Assembly: GCF_963422355.1 (NCBI RefSeq)
Contig: NC_085099.1
Location: 6,893,125-6,957,124 of the forward strand
Length of the DNA: 64,000 bases
Source: Corticium candelabrum
Taxonomy: Eukaryota > Porifera > Homoscleromorpha > Homosclerophorida > Plakinidae
Direction: 5' to 3'
Below are positions 51,558 to 63,423 of this stretch, piece by piece. The translations under genes were made by a program, and so were the position numbers. Position 1 is the first letter of the stretch. Every line of letters starts with the position of its first letter. The notes under the pieces are model-generated. The model saw only the letters and a list, made by a program, of their open reading frames with translations, did not search any database and had not been told where the DNA came from.

Positions 51558-54500
51558 TCCGCATCAAAACTATTGACACATTTACGCTTGGAGGCGTGGC
51601 CATGGGTAGCGTCAACAGAAACGCATCCGTTTTCAGGTCATGTACGTTTTTAGATAGAAGAGAACTATTGCATATGTTCGTAGGTTTGCTGGACTTTTGG
51701 AGACTCGCAAGTGCGCATCAGTAGCTTGTGTTTCTCCTTTCATTTTTGATAGCATTCTACCCTAGCTCTAGACAAAGGCGCATTCGGCTAGACGTGCGTT
51801 CAGCGGCAACAGATCACAAGGCGTGATCAAATCCCACTCCGCCTGGATTGCATCTTCCAGTTCATGAACGTTTTGAGGCCTATGAAGCTCAACACGACGC
51901 TTAATGAAGTTTTCTACTTTGTATACAAGATGTGGTAAGCTAGCGGGCCAATTGAGAAACCGTAAGGCTCAGAGTCTTGTTTTTCTAGCTTCACTAGCAA
52001 CGGAATTTTAATTTTTCCGCATCATGTAGTGATACTTGCATCATGAAGTTTTCTTTTGCTGGTGGAAGAACTGCATGACGACAACTTCCTGCGCTGCAAG
52101 CTGATGTGCAAGTTTGTTTGCTGATTTGTTGTTCCTTGTTGCGTTATGTTCACTAATTGAAGCTGTTCGATGGTTTTCAGCTAGATTTTTGGTTTTCCAT
52201 GGGAAGTTATGCGTTGAATTCCTTCTCCAGTGTCCAGTTTTTGGAGAGTTCAGTAAACAGTAGAGTGAGAAACACATAAAAGTTGGCAGATCTTAGATGT
52301 CTTCCTAGTACTGGAGCGCTATAGTAACAGAATATCGCGGCGTTGTCTTTCATGACTCATTTCATGATGGAAAAGTTCTCTACGCGGATGCGCATACTAT
52401 GGAATAGCTCTTGTGACTACTTTTCAGCTGTTTAAGAAAATATTGGTGCAGTTTCTTAATAAATAGCAAAACTAGAAAACTTTCCAAAAATAATACAAGT
52501 AAACCGGAAATGTGTCAATAGTTTTGACGCAGACTGTCATATATGTTGCCATATGTTGTATATGTATGTTGCCCAAAGCGTGGAGATGGACAATCCGTGG
52601 ATTTCTAGTTTTTCTGGGTAATTTGAGGGTTAGGGTTAGGGTTGGGTTAGGGTTAGGGTTGGGTTAGGGTTAGGGTTAGGGTTAGGGGTTAAGGGGGTTA
52701 GGTATGCATGGTTTGTGTTTGTAGAGGCAATCGATCCATGGGTTATATCAGGCAATCCATGGGTTATATCAGGCAATCCATGGATTGTCCAAATCTGCTT
52801 TTTCCCCACAACATATATGTCTCCTTCATCGCAAGCCATAAAAGTTTCAGCAAGTGTTATCAGTTTCCAGGTTGAGGCAGTTCTAGATGCTGTGGTCGAA
52901 TAATAGCTCATCACAAGTCTTCCCTGCTTCAGGGAGTAGACCAGTTGCTTGCACAGGAGATATGAAAAATAGCAGTAGTGACCTTCGTCGAGGTGATGTG
53001 TGTTGTGATAATTGCAATGATGAACCTGCTAAGAGCATAGATGCAGTCCATGATTTGTCTCGGACTTGGGTTGGTCATGATCTAGCTGTGAAGGCAGCTG
53101 CTCATTTGTCCTGCTCATTTGAAAATTAGTCTTACGTTTTTCATTCTTTGATGGATGAGATCAGTGTCTTATCGGTTAATACAGTTTGTCATGTTCACAG
53201 GAATGTTTGACCACTTTTGGCACAAGTTCTTTCCACTGAATTGAGTTACACTTGTGAGGAGGGTGTGTGGGGTTTTGCACGTTTGTTCCTCTTTGCCAGG
53301 TCTGTTCTGCGCTCTCCATCTCGAGGAAGTAGAAAGAAACGTTACATTGTGAGTACTATTCTACTTGTTTGTTTACATCGATGGCAAGCAGGAGATTTTG
53401 TATTTCTTTGGGAAGGTTTGGATGGATGCTTTGCCACAACGAGGCAAGGCTTGAAGAAAGTCCCTGTCCAAACAAAATGCCAGAAGAGCATTTTTCTTGC
53501 CAAAGAAGGGAGGTTTATTGATGCATTGAGGTCTCGGAATTCTCATGGTTGTGCTCAAGATGATGACGATGATGCATTATAAAGAGTTACATCAACGCCA
53601 CCCCAGTTGTCAGTTGCCAACATGGTCTGATTCATTGCCTGCTCCTTTGTGCGTTGATTCGGAGATAGTCTGAAAGCCTTTCCCAAGCCTCCAGTTCAGG
53701 TTACTCAAAACTATGGTCACAACACCTTGTAGATGCAATTCTGGGCACAACTAATTCTTCTGATGAGTGTTTGAACAATTTGACACGATGGATTTGTCTG
53801 GCTGTACCTGGGAAGTTGGATAGACGTATAGCTCCCTGACTTACTGGAGCACCTATGACAGCTTTACGCAAAACCGGGTTAATTGAGGCATCACACCAAT
53901 TGCAGTTGGTGAGACTCTAAGGCTCCTTATGTCCTGCGCACGTTTGTTTAAAGCTGCCTGACATCTTCCTTTCTTATCACAGTAGGGGTAAGAGTTCCAG
54001 GGGGATTAGAGGCAGTAATTCACACCATTAGCCATGTTTTCAACACTTATGGCAATGATCTAGAGTTGTGCTGCTTGAAGATAGACATGTCCAATGCCTT
54101 TATCAAATGCAAGCGAGATTATTTCCTCTGTCGATTACAGAGCTGCCAGAGTTATATACTTGGGTTCTTAGGTGTTACCATACCAATGGTGAGCTTTGAT
54201 TTGGGAAATATCACCTCAAGTCATGGGGTTCAGCAAGGTGATCTATTAGGTCCACTTTTGTCTCCTTTGTTGTGATGGAGTTATGGGATGAACTGAGTGA
54301 CTCGCCAGGTAGACAATTGACATACTTTAACATTACAGTGAGAAATTCTCTGCAGCCGCTATATCTTGTTCAAGCGGCACACCATGCTGTGCTGCTGCAG
54401 AGGCAGGAGAGCAGGACAAAGATGACCATTATGAAAGTCATGTAACAGCAGGTGTCTTTCATCCTTTGGTCTGCGAATCCTTGGGCCTATATGGTCACCA

Positions 54501-56042
54501 CACAGTCATCATGTCATTAAGGCTATTGCACAAAGGTTGTCGTTTAAAGGGAGTATGGCAGTCAGTAAAGCTGTTAGAAATCTTCATGAACAAGTTAACT
54601 GTCTGTTAAATTATGGTCCTACAATGCAAAGATATTGCTCTGTAGATTAGCTTTAAGACAGTATTGACCGTGTACTTTTTGGTGTTTAGTTTAATTTTGA
54701 GTGTACCCACAGTGGTTGGTGCACTTGTATGTGTACAGTACAATCTTGATTATCTGGACTGCTCCGGAGACAGGTTAGATATCCGGATAATCGAGTGTCT
54801 GGATAATCAAAAGTTGATAAATATCGACTAGTTTCTTCCACTGTGCAAGACCACGCTCTGTTTCCACACTTACTGTACATTCATGTCACTAGAAGAGTCA
54901 TCACAGCTGCTTGTTTATTAGATCATTACGTTCTCTGTTATGTATTAGCTCATTTGTGAAAGACTGTACCTTCAGTGTACTAGTACAAAGTGAAATATAA
55001 TATAGTGCCTTTATCCGGGAATGCATTATCCGGGAACACAAAAAGTTGGGGACGCAGAATTTGTCCGGATAATCGAAAGTCTGGATAATTGAGGTCCGGA
55101 TAATTGAGGTTGTACTATATATCTAAATAAATATAGGCTGTGGAAAATAGAAATTATTGAAAACAAGCACAAATATCACGTCCTTTTTTATAAATTTTTG
55201 TGTAATTTCATGAGTTGTGTATAACAAGCTTAACGATGCATCATATTTTTTAATGTAGAGACGGTGAAGCAGTGGATTTAGAAGTTTTGTATGAGACGTC
55301 TCCAGAAGCTTCAGCAGTTCAGTGGCTTGCAGCAGAACAGACAGTGGGAAAGACACACCCGTATCTGTTTACTCAGTGTCAAGTAAGAGCACTTCAGAAA
55401 CTTAATTCTAAGGCATTAAAATAGTGTCGGTGTCAGCTCTCCCTCCCTCCCCTCCCTCCCTCCCTCCCCTCCCTCCCCTTCCTCCCCTCCCTTCCTCCCC
55501 TCCCTTCCTCCCCTCCCTTCCTCCCCTCTCTTCCTCCCCTCCCTCACCCCTTCCTCCCCTCCCTCCCTCCCCTTCCTCCCCTCCCTCCCTCCCTCCCCTC
55601 CCTCCCTCCCTCCCTCCCCTCCCTCCCTCCCTCCCTCCCTCCCCTCCCTCCCTCCCCTCCCTCCCCTCCCCTCACTCCCTCCCCTCCCTCACTCCCTCCC
55701 TTCCTCCCTCTCTTCCCCTTTGTCACAGTAGCGCCCTCCGATGAGGAAATACTCACTGCAACCAGGTGGTAACTGCCATCTCCACAACTGTTGATGCTCT
55801 GACTATGAGCAGGAAAAATGTTATGAGCGAGTTTCAGAAGACATGTAGGCAGGAAACCTCAATCTGACAATGTTTTGGTGCGGCCTTACGTGTCCCAGAC
55901 ATATAATATATATTATTATATACATATATTTACCCATTTAATATGATATATTTTCTCGCGTTCTAACTCTCCAATTACTTAACCATATTATTACTATCTG
56001 AAGGAGATCCCAAGAAAAACCTCAACAGTATCTACTAGTAAC

Positions 56043-56104
<62 letters not shown>

Positions 56105-58273
56105 TAGAAGAACAAATAATCTAAAGCAACAGAACTATTAAACAGACTACACAGTATAAACAAAACTACATGAAAATTAAGCTGAAGCAATGAACAGACA
56201 GCTGAGACAGTGATACTTAATTAAAACCTTCTGTGTGATTATGTCTGCATTTCCTTTTGGAGATGAACAGTAGTACAATGATGCCATTTGTTCTTGAATT
56301 CGGCAGGAGAAATATTAGAGCAGGTAGGTGCTACATTACTTACATTTCATCTAGTAGGTCCACTGTTTGCTGATCCCAGCAGCCATAAACTTCAAATGTT
56401 AAGAGTAAAAAGAGATTTTGACATTTTAGATATTTGTTGGTTTTTATCTCTTTTTCAACTTTGCCGCTAAACTAACTAACATCAGTACTGCCTCCAGAAA
56501 TGTTTGATTTTGCTCAAGGATGCATGGGTTATGACGATATATAAGAGCAACTTTTTTCTGTCCTGAAAGTCATATACAGTCACATCAGGCCTGTAGATAT
56601 GTTTTTTCCTTCAAAACTGATTTGTCACCTCATCTGTACATTGGTATTCAGGGACTTTAGCATGACAGAAAAAGTATCTAGGACACTTACGATGGTCGAT
56701 GGGACCACCACTCCTTTTGCAAGTCAATGTTTGAGATCCTTTGTGATCAATTGATTTGAAACAGTATTGAGATATCCACTCCAAGTTGCAAAAGGCAAGC
56801 AATTCAAAATTGAGTATTGCTGAGTGTAAAAGGCTGCGGGCTTGGAATGGCAAACTGAGTAGATGACATTTCAAAAGCAACAGAAGCCAATTTTGAGGAA
56901 TTTGTTCATTGTACAGAATTGACTCAGCAGTGATCTTTACCTTGTCGACTAAACACTGTACTAAACAACTAAACAGTATAGTGGAATGACAAATGACAGC
57001 TTTTAAATCTAATGCCATTTGCAGGTACTTCTTTTTCTTTGTGCTCTCATTCTGCTGTTGCAAAACCTGCATTGAAGAAGCTCTTTGTTATATATTTCTT
57101 AGCACATGAATGGGCATGCTATTGTGATGTCTAAAATAGATAAGCTTCTGTCCATTATGATGATTGTAAACTGCTATATCTGACTTTGTTTTTCTTCAAA
57201 CTGATCAGTAAGTTCGTTTTGACATTGAATCCAACTAAAGATAACATTTGAAACATACTGTTTGTGACTCTAACATGATGATGAATAGAACCTTTCCCCA
57301 ATTTGCAAATGAGAACATGATATCCAGTGCTACCTATTGGTTCACTGCACTGTGGAACACAACAGTTTAGAGCTGTAAGGGCTGTTAGAGCGGCATCAAG
57401 TTGCAAAAGTGATTCAGCAAAAGTCTGCATTTTTCATACTAACAAAGTGTAAGCTTGCATACTTGGAATACCCTTAACTTGCAATTAATTGGACCTTCAC
57501 ACCTGACGATTCTTGTCTTCTTATAGAACAATGGCGTTTGTTCGAATGTTTTTATATGCAGTGTCTTTGACTTAGAAGACAGTTTTAATAGAATGCACAA
57601 GTTTTTTCAGATGATTTTGCAGGTATTTAAGAAAGGAATCAGCTGTTTAGTTGATTTACATGTCTGAACAGCAAGTACAACATTATTCAGATGGCTATAT
57701 ATATATATACACTACATGATCGCGTGATTGCTATAGTCATCGTAATGTTGAAGAATCCTTAGACTATAGTCAGTGTTGCTGTACCACTTCCAGACAGCTG
57801 AAATTTTATTCTATTCCATATCATGTCTGTAAGCTATTTGTTACATAGTGCAGGCTAGACAGTGCTCATATTATGCAATCAGTGACAGTCTCAACATTTA
57901 AAATATTGCATTTGATCTCTGTTAATTAACTATGATCACATGCAGTTTTAAGAGGTTTTGTTTTAGTTAGCTGAATGACCAAGTTTAACGCAAACTTTTC
58001 TGACTTCATTGTTGCATTATTGAGTTGACACTCAGGTTGGAAACTTTGACAACAGCCTTAGATTTAGTGGCATATTTTAATTCCAGAATTTTTTCAAACG
58101 TGTAGTTTAATTTACGAAGAATAGAGCAGTGGTTTACTTCATTGGTTTGACTTATCTGGACTAATTGGTGTACAAAGGACAAATTATTAAAGCCAACGTT
58201 CATATGCAAATTAATCTTGAACTGCATTTGACAGATGTGTGACTGTGTACACATAATCGTTATATACATACAC

Positions 58274-58304
<31 letters not shown>

Positions 58305-58348
58305 TATATATATTTTTTTTTTATAACCGCCCAATGGACGGAACACTA

Positions 58349-58417
<69 letters not shown>

Positions 58418-58828
58418 GTATACATCTGCTATGGCTGTGTGAGATTATCACATTGTTGCAGACGAGCAGAAGTCAGTACAACTCTTTCATGTTCATTTGT
58501 CTGTTGTGCATTTTAGGCTATTCATGCTAGAAGTATGTTTCCTTGTCAAGACACTCCATCTGTGAAGACTACTTACTCTGCAGAAGTATGGAATAGCGGT
58601 ACCTTCTTTAGTTCTGTAGGTTGTAGGAAACTTAAAGCTGTTTATGTTGTCCATTTCTATTAAGTACATATAAGCAATGGAACTGCAGTTGATAGTTTTT
58701 GTTTCGGTAAAGTAGTAGGCTGCATATAGTTTTCTTGTATTTGTAATGCAAAGTACTACGTAAATATGATTATATGCACATTGTTTGTTACTATTTGTGT
58801 GTGCGTGTAAGTGTGCATGTGTGTGCGT

Positions 58829-58925
<97 letters not shown>

Positions 58926-61900
58926 GCTAAATGGTTAATTTAGTTTCTCTCATTAAATAAGATTGTTTGTTCAATGTTTTCAGGTTATTGTACCTGGAGA
59001 ATTAACCGCACTAATGAGTGCTATTCCAACTGGAAATCATGTGGTTTCAGGGAATGATAAAAGCAGCAGAAAAGTGTTTACATTTGAACAAAAAGTTGTT
59101 CTATTTTACTTTAATTTTGCCATTTACTGAGTCTGACTGATAATTTAGGTGCCCATTCCATCATATCTTGTCGCCTTAGCTGTTGGTGCATTAGAAAGCA
59201 GGTTTAGTTCGATCATGCAAGATATTTTACTTGAAATTGGTATTGTTACCTTATTTTTTTAGACAAATTGGTGCTCGATCATCTGTGTGGAGTGAAAAAG
59301 AAGTTGTTGATAGTGCAGCCTATGAGTTTGCACATGTGACAGTAGATAAATCTAAATCCATATTTTCTTGTGTGACACAGTTTGTGTAATTCAAACAGAC
59401 AGAAGATATGCTGAATGTTGCTGAAGGCATATGTGGGCCTTATGTCTGGGAAAAGTATGACCTACTGGTGCTGCCACCTTCATTTCCATATGGCGGAATG
59501 GAAAATCCATGTCTCACTTTTGTTACACCAACAGTTCTAGTAAGACTCCAACTAAGTTTGTATATGTATTAGTTGTTATTCTTAACTGATTGCATGTGAT
59601 TTGAATTATAGGCTGGAGATCGGTCTTTAGTAAATGTGAGCAGTGCAGTTGAATAATGCCTGGAAATTGTGTTTTCGAAGTGTCAGGCTTGATAGGTTGT
59701 AGCACATGAGCTCTCTCACAGCTGGACTGGAAATCTCGTCACTAATCACACTTGGGAACATTTCTGGTAGGGTTACAGATTTATATTGCCTTTTTTCTAT
59801 TGCCCCATTTCTTCAGTAAACTGATGCAGCTAGTGTAACAGTATGGTTTGAATCCGTATAGGCTCAATGAAGGGTTCACAGTGTTTGTTGAGAGGAAGAT
59901 AATGGGTCGGATGTTTGATGAAAAGATGAGGCACTTTCATTGTATTGGTGGGTGGAAAGCACTTGTCAATTCGGTATGCGTGGAGGCATTAACTCTCACT
60001 AACCACATTTTGTGTGTGCTAAAGATATTGACAATTAGGTTAATGACTTTAAAGATGCCATTCATCTTACCTCACTTGTTCCTAACTTGGAAGGAATTGA
60101 TCCCGATGATGCTTTTTCCAGTGTTCCATATGAAAAAGGATCTGCTTTGCTCTTTTATCTGGAATGTCTTGTGGGTGACCATGGTAGGACTGCCCATACT
60201 AATAATGCACTAGAGTTTAATTGCAAACAATTATAGATCAATTTGAGCTGTATTTACGTTCATATATCGAGACCTTCAAGTACAAGACAGTAACAACTGA
60301 TCAGTGGAAACATCACTTTCTAACATACTTTCACAAGCAGGTTAATCAATTGATGTATGCATGGTATTTGATAATTCAGTACCATGTTGCCAGGCCGAAC
60401 AGGGAGTGTTTTCAGAAGTAGATTGGGATGGATGGTTATTTGGACATGGACTTCCTCCTTGCAAACCAGCATATAACACTGCAGGTGTTGACGCTTGCAC
60501 GGACTTATGTCAAAAGTGGATTGCGGTAAGCAGTTCTTGATATCATGTAAGATTAGAATGCTTGTCAATGAGCTAATAACAACAGTATAGAATGTCTCAC
60601 TGTAGTTTAACAGTGTTATGTGGCGGTAGATACAACTTTGCGTGGCTCCAAAGGTGTTCAACTTCGAAAAGCACCCGACAAGTATTACATGACACGTCTA
60701 AAATTAAAGCGTTGGGTGTAAGTTAAGGATGTTATATTTAATCAACCGACTGGCCTGAAATACGATTGAATTTATTCGCTTCTACTCTTGTACCCAGGCC
60801 ATGATTCCCATGCAGATCCCAAAGTGGTTGTGACTGAAATAAGTTTCTATGTAGAATATTTTGAATGGCATCTGTATTGCAGTACAGGATAAACTGTTCA
60901 TCTGTCTACGATATATTACAGTGTACACTGAATCCTGCTGGCTCATGTAGACTGATAAGTTGAGCTTCATCGGTGACTAAATATGTGTTAGCCTTGTCTC
61001 CTAGCTTAATTCATTAATAAATCATTCTATCACTTTTACATCAAAATTGTATCTTTTGCTTACTCATACGCACATACCGTAAACCTGTGCATCACGCTAA
61101 CAAGTAAACATGTCATATCGTCTCCAGGCATCAGATGAGCAACTTGACAGTTTTTCCCCAGAAGACATTAAAGATTTCAACTCACACCATTTGATTGAAT
61201 TCTTATCTTTGTTGTTGCTCGAAAAGGTAACTGTCTAAAATTGTAATACAACAATATGTACTGTTTCCTGCAGTAACAGTTACTGATTGTGATATTAATT
61301 TTGTCTAGCCACCAGTTGATATTGCCAAAGTAAAGACAATGCAGTGTGCTTACAATCTCCACAGTTACAAGAATGCAGAGATAAGATTCAGGTTTGTGTG
61401 CAAGATAACTGAAAATTGTAACTAGATATGGCCACAAGTTGATATAAAAATGCTATATAGTTTTAACCCTTGAATTCCCATAAGCAATTTCTCGTTAACT
61501 TTATGTATGGACTGAAGAATACATCAGGAATTATTTTGATCAAAATAATTTTAGACTTTCTCAATCTGAGTAATTGGCATGCAAAATCAGTCCCACTGGA
61601 TTAGTTTGTGGAGTCTGGGTAAGCTCAACCGGAGAATAAAGAAATGCAACCCTAGTGTCTACTATCTAATTCAGTTCTACAACACTAAATCTATCCAATT
61701 ATCAAACCTGGGGATTTCACAAACTGTAAGAAAGGAATTTTCTGAACCCAATTCTCTCAGCAATGATGCTTCAGTACTCGTGTGATGTACGTGTTGAACT
61801 CAGTGCTGCAGGGTCTGAATGTTTAGCCTGTCTGGTACTGTTCAAGAAACAGTTGGATGTATCTGAACATGTGAAGATAGCTGTGCAATACTACAGTTGC

Positions 61901-62579
61901 AAAAAATACAGATAGTCGGTTAAAAACAGTCACTGAAAATAGACTGAATGTTAATTAATTAAGGTAACTGAGCGGATAACATTACAAACTCGCATACTAT
62001 CCCTTCTTGTTTGCTGCTATAAACTAATGGCGTAAAATTGCATGAAGTGGCACTTGCCTTTTGCTACATAATACATTTTGGCCTTACACGCGGTTCTGAA
62101 TGCACCATTATAATGCAATTGCTTTAGAATTCAATGCTGCATTTCCACGTAACATATTGAATAAAGTACTCAGGCGGTAGCTTGATCTCTAAAATTATCT
62201 CAAACACTGTATTTTATTTCGTGCAAACATACGAATGCTGGATTTGAATGTACAGGAGGTAGTGACACACCATGATAATGTACAGGTCTTTTATTGCAGA
62301 TGGCTTCGTCTTTGTGTTAAAGCAGGATGGGAAGATGTGTTTTCTATGGCTGTGACATTTGTGAGTGAGCAAGGGAGGATGAAATTTGTCCGTCCACTTT
62401 ACAGGTAACAAAACAGTAGAGATACTAAAATATTCAGCTTACCACATTGCAATGTTAGAGATTTATATGCTCATGAGAAGTCACGAGCATTGGCATTGTC
62501 TACATTTCATTCTCTCAAGCCTTTGTACCACCACATTACAGCTAACATGCTGGAAAAAGACCTTGATTTGCGTCAGTAG
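48914..62579 (+). CDS. LTA4H: Leukotriene A4 hydrolase / aminopeptidase (M1 family), 18 exons, 614 residues
   Basis: A zinc metalloenzyme that in vertebrates hydrolyses leukotriene A4 to B4 and cleaves short peptides. Exons, all GT-AG and in phase: 48914-49057, 49123-49265, 55259-55382, 58517-58585, 58984-59094, 59149-59201, 59263-59335, 59399-59539, 59612-59635, 59696-59766, 59862-59973, 60039-60183, 60237-60340, 60403-60525, 61128-61226, 61309-61391, 62300-62404, 62459-62579. The sum is 1845 bp including the stop. Peptide-binding GGMEN is at 271-275. Zinc ligands are H298 and H302 in HELSH, with E321 18 residues later; E299 is the catalytic base. D378, Y386, R566 and K568 match human D375, Y383, R563 and K565. 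F381 replaces human Tyr378, the residue alkylated by leukotriene A4. Introns 2 (6.0 kb) and 3 (3.1 kb) carry transposons; most others are 48-100 bp. Confidence 0.95.
49266..50329. other. LTA4H intron 2, 5' part
   Basis: AT-rich sequence; no recognisable transposon or gene. Confidence 0.5.
50330..51160 (+). pseudogene. RLE retrotransposon C-terminal fragment, (TA)n tail
   Basis: Frame pieces give [30 protein letters not shown] and the knuckle [17 protein letters not shown] followed by [10 protein letters not shown], as in RLE-type LINEs. In shifted frames [10 protein letters not shown] and YDISVRNS-like residues represent the catalytic D...D segment. A C-terminal piece follows ([16 protein letters not shown]). 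At least two frameshifts. The sequence ends at a long (TA)n array (51162-51229). A relative is at 53240-54660. Confidence 0.65.
51162..51554. repeat. Two (TA)n arrays (51162-51229 and 51476-51554) with 246 bp between
   Basis: Two long perfect (TA)n arrays separated by unique sequence. The second abuts the Tc1 element at 51555. Confidence 0.95.
51555..52536 (-). mobile_element. Decayed Tc1-type transposon
   Basis: Inverted ends CAGTCCGCATCAAAACTATT and the complement of AATAGTTTTGACGCAGACTG bound 982 bp. The left flank is TA; the right flank has decayed to TC. On the - strand, broken frames spell Tc1 transposase pieces: a helix-turn-helix segment near 52250-52330 ([28 protein letters not shown]) and a C-terminal segment near 51780-51930 ([12 protein letters not shown], in another frame the usual HELEDAI). 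The middle is deleted and stops are frequent. Confidence 0.8.
52588..52790. repeat. Interstitial telomere-like (TTAGGG)n block inside an inverted repeat
   Basis: About 75 bp of GGGTTA repeats (52627-52702) including shortened GGGTT units. Around it, GGACAATCCGTGGATT (52588-52603) and AATCCATGGATTGTCC (52775-52790) form an inverted pair. A 23-bp unit, GGCAATCCATGGGTTATATCA, is tandemly repeated on the right side (52740-52790). Confidence 0.85.
53240..54660 (+). pseudogene. Decayed RLE-type LINE (reverse transcriptase fragment)
   Basis: Open pieces in several frames show [14 protein letters not shown] and [20 protein letters not shown] at 53.4-53.5 kb, then RT motifs [33 protein letters not shown] and [19 protein letters not shown]-terminal piece ([29 protein letters not shown]) resembles the end of the fragment at 50.9-51.1 kb. 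Many stops. Confidence 0.65.
54736..55116. mobile_element. Pogo/Tigger-type MITE, copy 2 (opposite orientation to copy 1)
   Basis: Ends CAGTACAATCTTGATTATC and AATTGAGGTTGTACT. Internal blocks such as CCGGATAATCGA, AAAAAGTTGGGGAC and TTATCCGGGAA are the reverse complement of the element at 38101-38462. The left flank is TA; the right end has lost its terminal G. It ends 142 bp before LTA4H exon 3. Confidence 0.88.
55436..55730. repeat. (CCCTCCCT)n pyrimidine tract
   Basis: About 290 bp made only of C and T apart from a few A bases, built from CCCTCC and TTCCTCCCC units. The other strand is G-rich with many GGG/GGGG runs, so it could form G-quadruplexes. It lies in LTA4H intron 3, about 50 bp after exon 3. 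Confidence 0.95.
56047..56102. repeat. (TA)n microsatellite
   Basis: About 56 bp in LTA4H intron 3. Another (TA)n pair, with a short unique segment between, is at 58297-58312 and 58351-58405. Confidence 0.95.
56611..57430 (-). pseudogene. Possible decayed LINE C-terminus on the - strand of LTA4H intron 3
   Basis: Two - strand frames contain knuckle-like sequences: [22 protein letters not shown] followed by [11 protein letters not shown] (57155-57430), and [20 protein letters not shown] (within 56611-57072). The spacing C-x3-C-x(n)-H-x3-C then H resembles the zinc knuckle of LINE C-termini. No RT is visible nearby. Low certainty. Confidence 0.4.
58832..58922. repeat. (TG)n microsatellite
   Basis: About 90 bp in LTA4H intron 4, 62 bp before exon 5. 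Confidence 0.97.
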
Positions 62580-63150
62580 CTCAATGTCGCAATGCAAGTC
62601 ATTGCTGGCAGTATGGGTGGCATGTGTCTTTCATACACAAGAATGGTCACATGGTGTGTACACTGCACTGCTTTGGAGACCAAATATAATATCATCAGGG
62701 TTCACATTCAGTTGAATACGACGATGCACACCCAGTCTGCTTGGTTCCACGAGCAAGAGGTGACTGCTACCCAAGTTGTCACAAACATGAGACAATTGAC
62801 TGATGGTTGGAACAGCAATCCCTAGAACATAGGAAAGCCTACAATCGACATAACAGACCATACCACAACTTGAACAGAATGAGATATTGCACATATTGAT
62901 CCATCCATTTAGATACATAACATAAAACTAAACTAACACCAAAACTATAACCAAAAACAAAAAACTTAATACCCAAACAGTGGGGCATAGATACTTATGG
63001 TAATTTTTCCTCCTAGTTTTGGCTTTAGGCATGAAGTCGATTTAGTGCATCTCCACTATCGTTAAACCTGTTCAAATGTAAACCCAAACAGCTTTCGCTA
63101 AACCTAGTTCAGAGGTAGTTTAGCTCAAGTGGTGTACGTTTAACGGTCAC
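62580..63150. other. Downstream of LTA4H; no gene recognised
   Basis: Presumably the LTA4H 3' UTR and intergenic sequence. No clear AATAAA follows the stop closely. Confidence 0.45.
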
Positions 63151-63423
63151 GTGATGGTAACACGGCAGATGGATCCTAAGTTGTTAGTGCCTTTGCATTG
63201 TTTTTATTTTCTCTGGAGAGTACTCGAAAAAGACAATCAGAAACGGTGTAAGATGTTGCAGAGAACGAAGAGAGAGAAGATTTCTTCAACATCTCTGACC
63301 ACTGATGTTCCATATCTCACTATTGCTATGGACTCCAACCCATCATATGATGCTTTGAACCATGCAACCTCTGACATAGCGGTAGAACAAATTTCGGTGA
63401 CACAACTAAGTCCTGGATATTGA
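63151..63423 (+). CDS. Unrecognised ORF, possible last exon of a membrane-protein tail
   Basis: A frame of 90 codons ending at 63423. A hydrophobic stretch (LLVPLHCFYFLWRVL) is followed by a basic run (KDNQKRCKMLQRTKREK) and a tail with spaced tyrosines (DVPYLTI, SNPSYDALN, LSPGY). This looks like a cytoplasmic tail, but no family is recognised and no splice partner is identified. It could be chance. Confidence 0.3.
   Translation: MMVTRQMDPKLLVPLHCFYFLWRVLEKDNQKRCKMLQRTKREKISSTSLTTDVPYLTIAMDSNPSYDALNHATSDIAVEQISVTQLSPGY

Noticed and set aside
52627-52702. A chromosome end
   Set aside because: Only about 75 bp, imperfect, and unique gene sequence continues on both sides.
55424-55756. Pro/Ser/Leu-rich and Gly/Glu-rich ORFs over the C/T tract
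   Set aside because: They are products of the CCCTCC repeat, not proteins; the region is inside LTA4H intron 3.
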